From contig JAUWMJ010000178.1 in NCBI GenBank assembly GCA_030613225.1, positions 1 through 6,666 of the forward strand: a stretch of 6,666 bases of DNA, read 5' to 3'. A program made the position numbers and the translations under genes. The notes beneath the pieces are model-generated. The model was given only the letters and a program-made list of their open reading frames with translations, did not search any database and was not told the origin of the DNA. Position 1 is the first letter of the stretch; each line of letters starts with the position of its first letter. This document shows, in pieces, positions 5,420 to 6,666 of the stretch. The stretch comes from Desulfobacterales bacterium. GTDB taxonomy: Bacteria > Desulfobacterota > Desulfobacteria > Desulfobacterales > JAUWMJ01.

Positions 5420-5788
5420 CTAAAATTTAAGACCTGCTTCCCGTGCGCCATCAGAAACAGCCTTAACACGGCCGTGGTATAAAAAACCGTTCCTGTCAAA
5501 TACTACTTTTTTAATACCTTTTTCCATGCTGCGTTCAGCAACAATTTTTCCTATGTATTTTGCTATTGCAGCCTTATTACCTTTTTCTAAATGCTCTTTT
5601 GCGTCTTTTTCCATACTCGACGCTGAAGCAAGAGTATGACCCGCAGCATCATCTATAACCTGCGCATATATATGCTTTGAACTTCTGAACACACATAGTC
5701 GTGGCTTCTCCTGGCTGCCGAACACCTTTTTTCTTATTCTCTTTTTCCTCTTTAGCCATGCCTGTTTTCTTAAATTTAAAAACCCCAT
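5420..5788 (-). CDS. rplR: 50S ribosomal protein L18
   Basis: L18 binds 5S rRNA and helps mount it in the central protuberance with L5 and L25. The 122 residues show a basic N-terminal extension ([16 protein letters not shown], 7-22), the family block [19 protein letters not shown] (29-47), and the C-terminal [30 protein letters not shown] (93-122). Length is normal. The ATG at 5788 is 22 bp after the rplF stop; its ribosome-binding site is weak (AGGG about 11 nt upstream), so expression may depend on read-through from rplF. It ends in TAG, after which the unusual spacer before rpsE begins. Confidence 0.98.
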   Translation of the reverse strand: MGFLNLRKQAWLKRKKRIRKKVFGSQEKPRLCVFRSSKHIYAQVIDDAAGHTLASASSMEKDAKEHLEKGNKAAIAKYIGKIVAERSMEKGIKKVVFDRNGFLYHGRVKAVSDGAREAGLKF

Positions 5789-5810
5789 CTTTTTAATATC
5801 CCTGTTATGC

Positions 5811-6350
5811 CTATTTCACTCCGGTTTTCCCGGCTTTTCTTCGTATCCGTTCCCCTGCGTATTTGATTCCTTTTCCCTTATAAGGCTCTGGGGGCCTTAA
5901 TTGTCTTATTGCCGCTGCTGCCAGCCCCAGTTTCTCCTTATCTATTCCGGAAAGCTTTATAATATTGTTTCTGTCAATGGCTGCTGAAATTCCTTCAGGA
6001 AGCTCAAAGTTGACAGGGTTTGAATATCCAAGATTTAATACAATAGTTTTGCCATTTAGTTCAGCTCGATAACCGATCCCGTTAATTTCCAGAGCACGTT
6101 CAAATCCTTTGTTCACGCCGGTTATCATATTTGCAACAAGACTCCGGGTAAGACCTTGCAAAGATCGACCCATTCTGTCGTCTTTCATCATTATTACATT
6201 TATAATACCATCTTTGATTTTCAGGTCGATCATAGGATTAATTGATCTTTTCAGTAGACCTTTTTCACCCTGTATTGTAACTATCCTGTCCTTATAAGTT
6301 ATCTTTGTTTTTTCAGGTATCGTTATCGGTTTTTTACCTACTCGAGACAT
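5811..6350 (-). CDS. rplF: 50S ribosomal protein L6
   Basis: L6 binds 23S rRNA at the base of the stalk, near the sarcin-ricin loop and factor-binding site. The 179 residues are normal length. The start [13 protein letters not shown] is canonical. Two tandem L6-type alpha/beta domains can be seen, at about 11-82 and 90-165, and the bacterial signature [14 protein letters not shown] falls at 154-167, followed by a basic tail [12 protein letters not shown]. The ATG at 6350 has GGGAG 6 nt upstream. It sits 19 bp after rpsH, the standard S8-L6-L18 order of the spc operon. Confidence 0.99.
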   Translation of the reverse strand: MSRVGKKPITIPEKTKITYKDRIVTIQGEKGLLKRSINPMIDLKIKDGIINVIMMKDDRMGRSLQGLTRSLVANMITGVNKGFERALEINGIGYRAELNGKTIVLNLGYSNPVNFELPEGISAAIDRNNIIKLSGIDKEKLGLAAAAIRQLRPPEPYKGKGIKYAGERIRRKAGKTGVK

Positions 6351-6369
6351 TTGTTACTCCCTTTTGAAT

Positions 6370-6666
6370 CTACCATATATTGCAGAGAATCTCCCCCCCC
6401 ACATTCTCTTTCCTTGCCGTTTTATCAGTCATTATTCCTTTGGATGTAGATAAAATCGCTATTCCCAGACCATTGAAAACAGGCTTTATATCTCTACTCT
6501 TTGTATAAACCCGCCTGCTTGGTTTGCTGACGCGTTTGAGCTCATATATTGCGTTGCTATGGTCTTCACCGTATTTAAGGTATATACGTAAAATTCCCTG
6601 CTTTTCATCCCTGATAAATTTAAAATTCCTGATAAACCCTTCGTTTTTTAATACTTTTGCCAGTTC
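6370..6666 (-). CDS. rpsH: 30S ribosomal protein S8 (5' end cut by window)
   Basis: S8 binds the central domain of 16S rRNA (helix 21 region) early in 30S assembly; in E. coli it also represses spc-operon translation. The window holds the C-terminal 98 residues and the TAG stop; about 33 N-terminal residues lie outside. Visible blocks are ELAKVLKNEGFI, LKYGEDHSNAIYELKRVSKPSRRVYTK in two adjoining parts, and the C-terminal RNA-binding signature GLGIAILSTSKGIMTD, then ARKENVGGEILCNIW. The conserved NVGGE is written with an 8-base G run at 6400-6393. No frame disruption is visible. Confidence 0.97.
   Translation of the reverse strand, partial: ELAKVLKNEGFIRNFKFIRDEKQGILRIYLKYGEDHSNAIYELKRVSKPSRRVYTKSRDIKPVFNGLGIAILSTSKGIMTDKTARKENVGGEILCNIW

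Noticed and set aside
1..6666. A previously undescribed protein system
   Set aside because: Every supported gene is a recognised, intact or edge-truncated member of the spc/alpha ribosomal operon; only the spacers are unusual.

Overview
The window is an ordinary bacterial ribosomal-protein locus, the distal part of the spc operon running into the alpha (S13-S11-S4) operon. Every convincing gene is on the minus strand, so transcription runs from position 6666 towards 1. Reading that way the order is rpsH (S8, 5' end cut off by the window), rplF (L6), rplR (L18), rpsE (S5), rpmD (L30), rplO (L15), secY, map, infA (IF-1), rpmJ (L36), rpsM (S13), rpsK (S11), rpsD (S4, last few codons cut off). 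rpoA and rplQ would be expected just beyond position 1, and rpsN and rplE beyond 6666. The plus-strand open frames are shadows of these genes.

The gene order (secY directly followed by map, then infA and rpmJ, with no adk), the protein sequences and the style of the intergenic repeats suggest a Gram-negative, deltaproteobacterial-type organism, most likely Desulfobacterota. This is inference from memory of such operons and was not searched.

There are two architectural zones. The central block rpmD-rplO-secY-map-infA is packed tightly, with junctions of -11, 0, +1 and -1 nt, as in translationally coupled genes. By contrast, three junctions are unusually long for this operon: rplR-rpsE (179 bp), rpsE-rpmD (103 bp) and rpsK-rpsD (132 bp). 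Each holds a different kind of repetitive DNA. rplR-rpsE has a long imperfect palindrome built of three 8-mers per arm. rpsE-rpmD has a run of degenerate 7-mers. rpsK-rpsD has three consecutive perfect hairpins. These spacers are the most noteworthy content of the window. They look like small non-coding intergenic repeats that settled in the only tolerant sites of an essential operon, and they are transcribed with it.

A second pattern concerns starts. The three genes that begin with TTG (rpsE, rpsM, rpsD) are exactly those with a full AAGGAGG Shine-Dalgarno sequence, while the ATG-started genes have shorter ones.

Functionally, the genes supply 30S proteins (S8, S5, S13, S11, S4), 50S proteins (L6, L18, L30, L15, L36), initiation factor 1, the Sec translocon channel and the N-terminal methionine-removing enzyme. 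Together they cover ribosome assembly, initiation, co-translational export and nascent-chain maturation. I see no defence system, mobile gene, CRISPR array, tRNA or rRNA, and no previously undescribed protein system.
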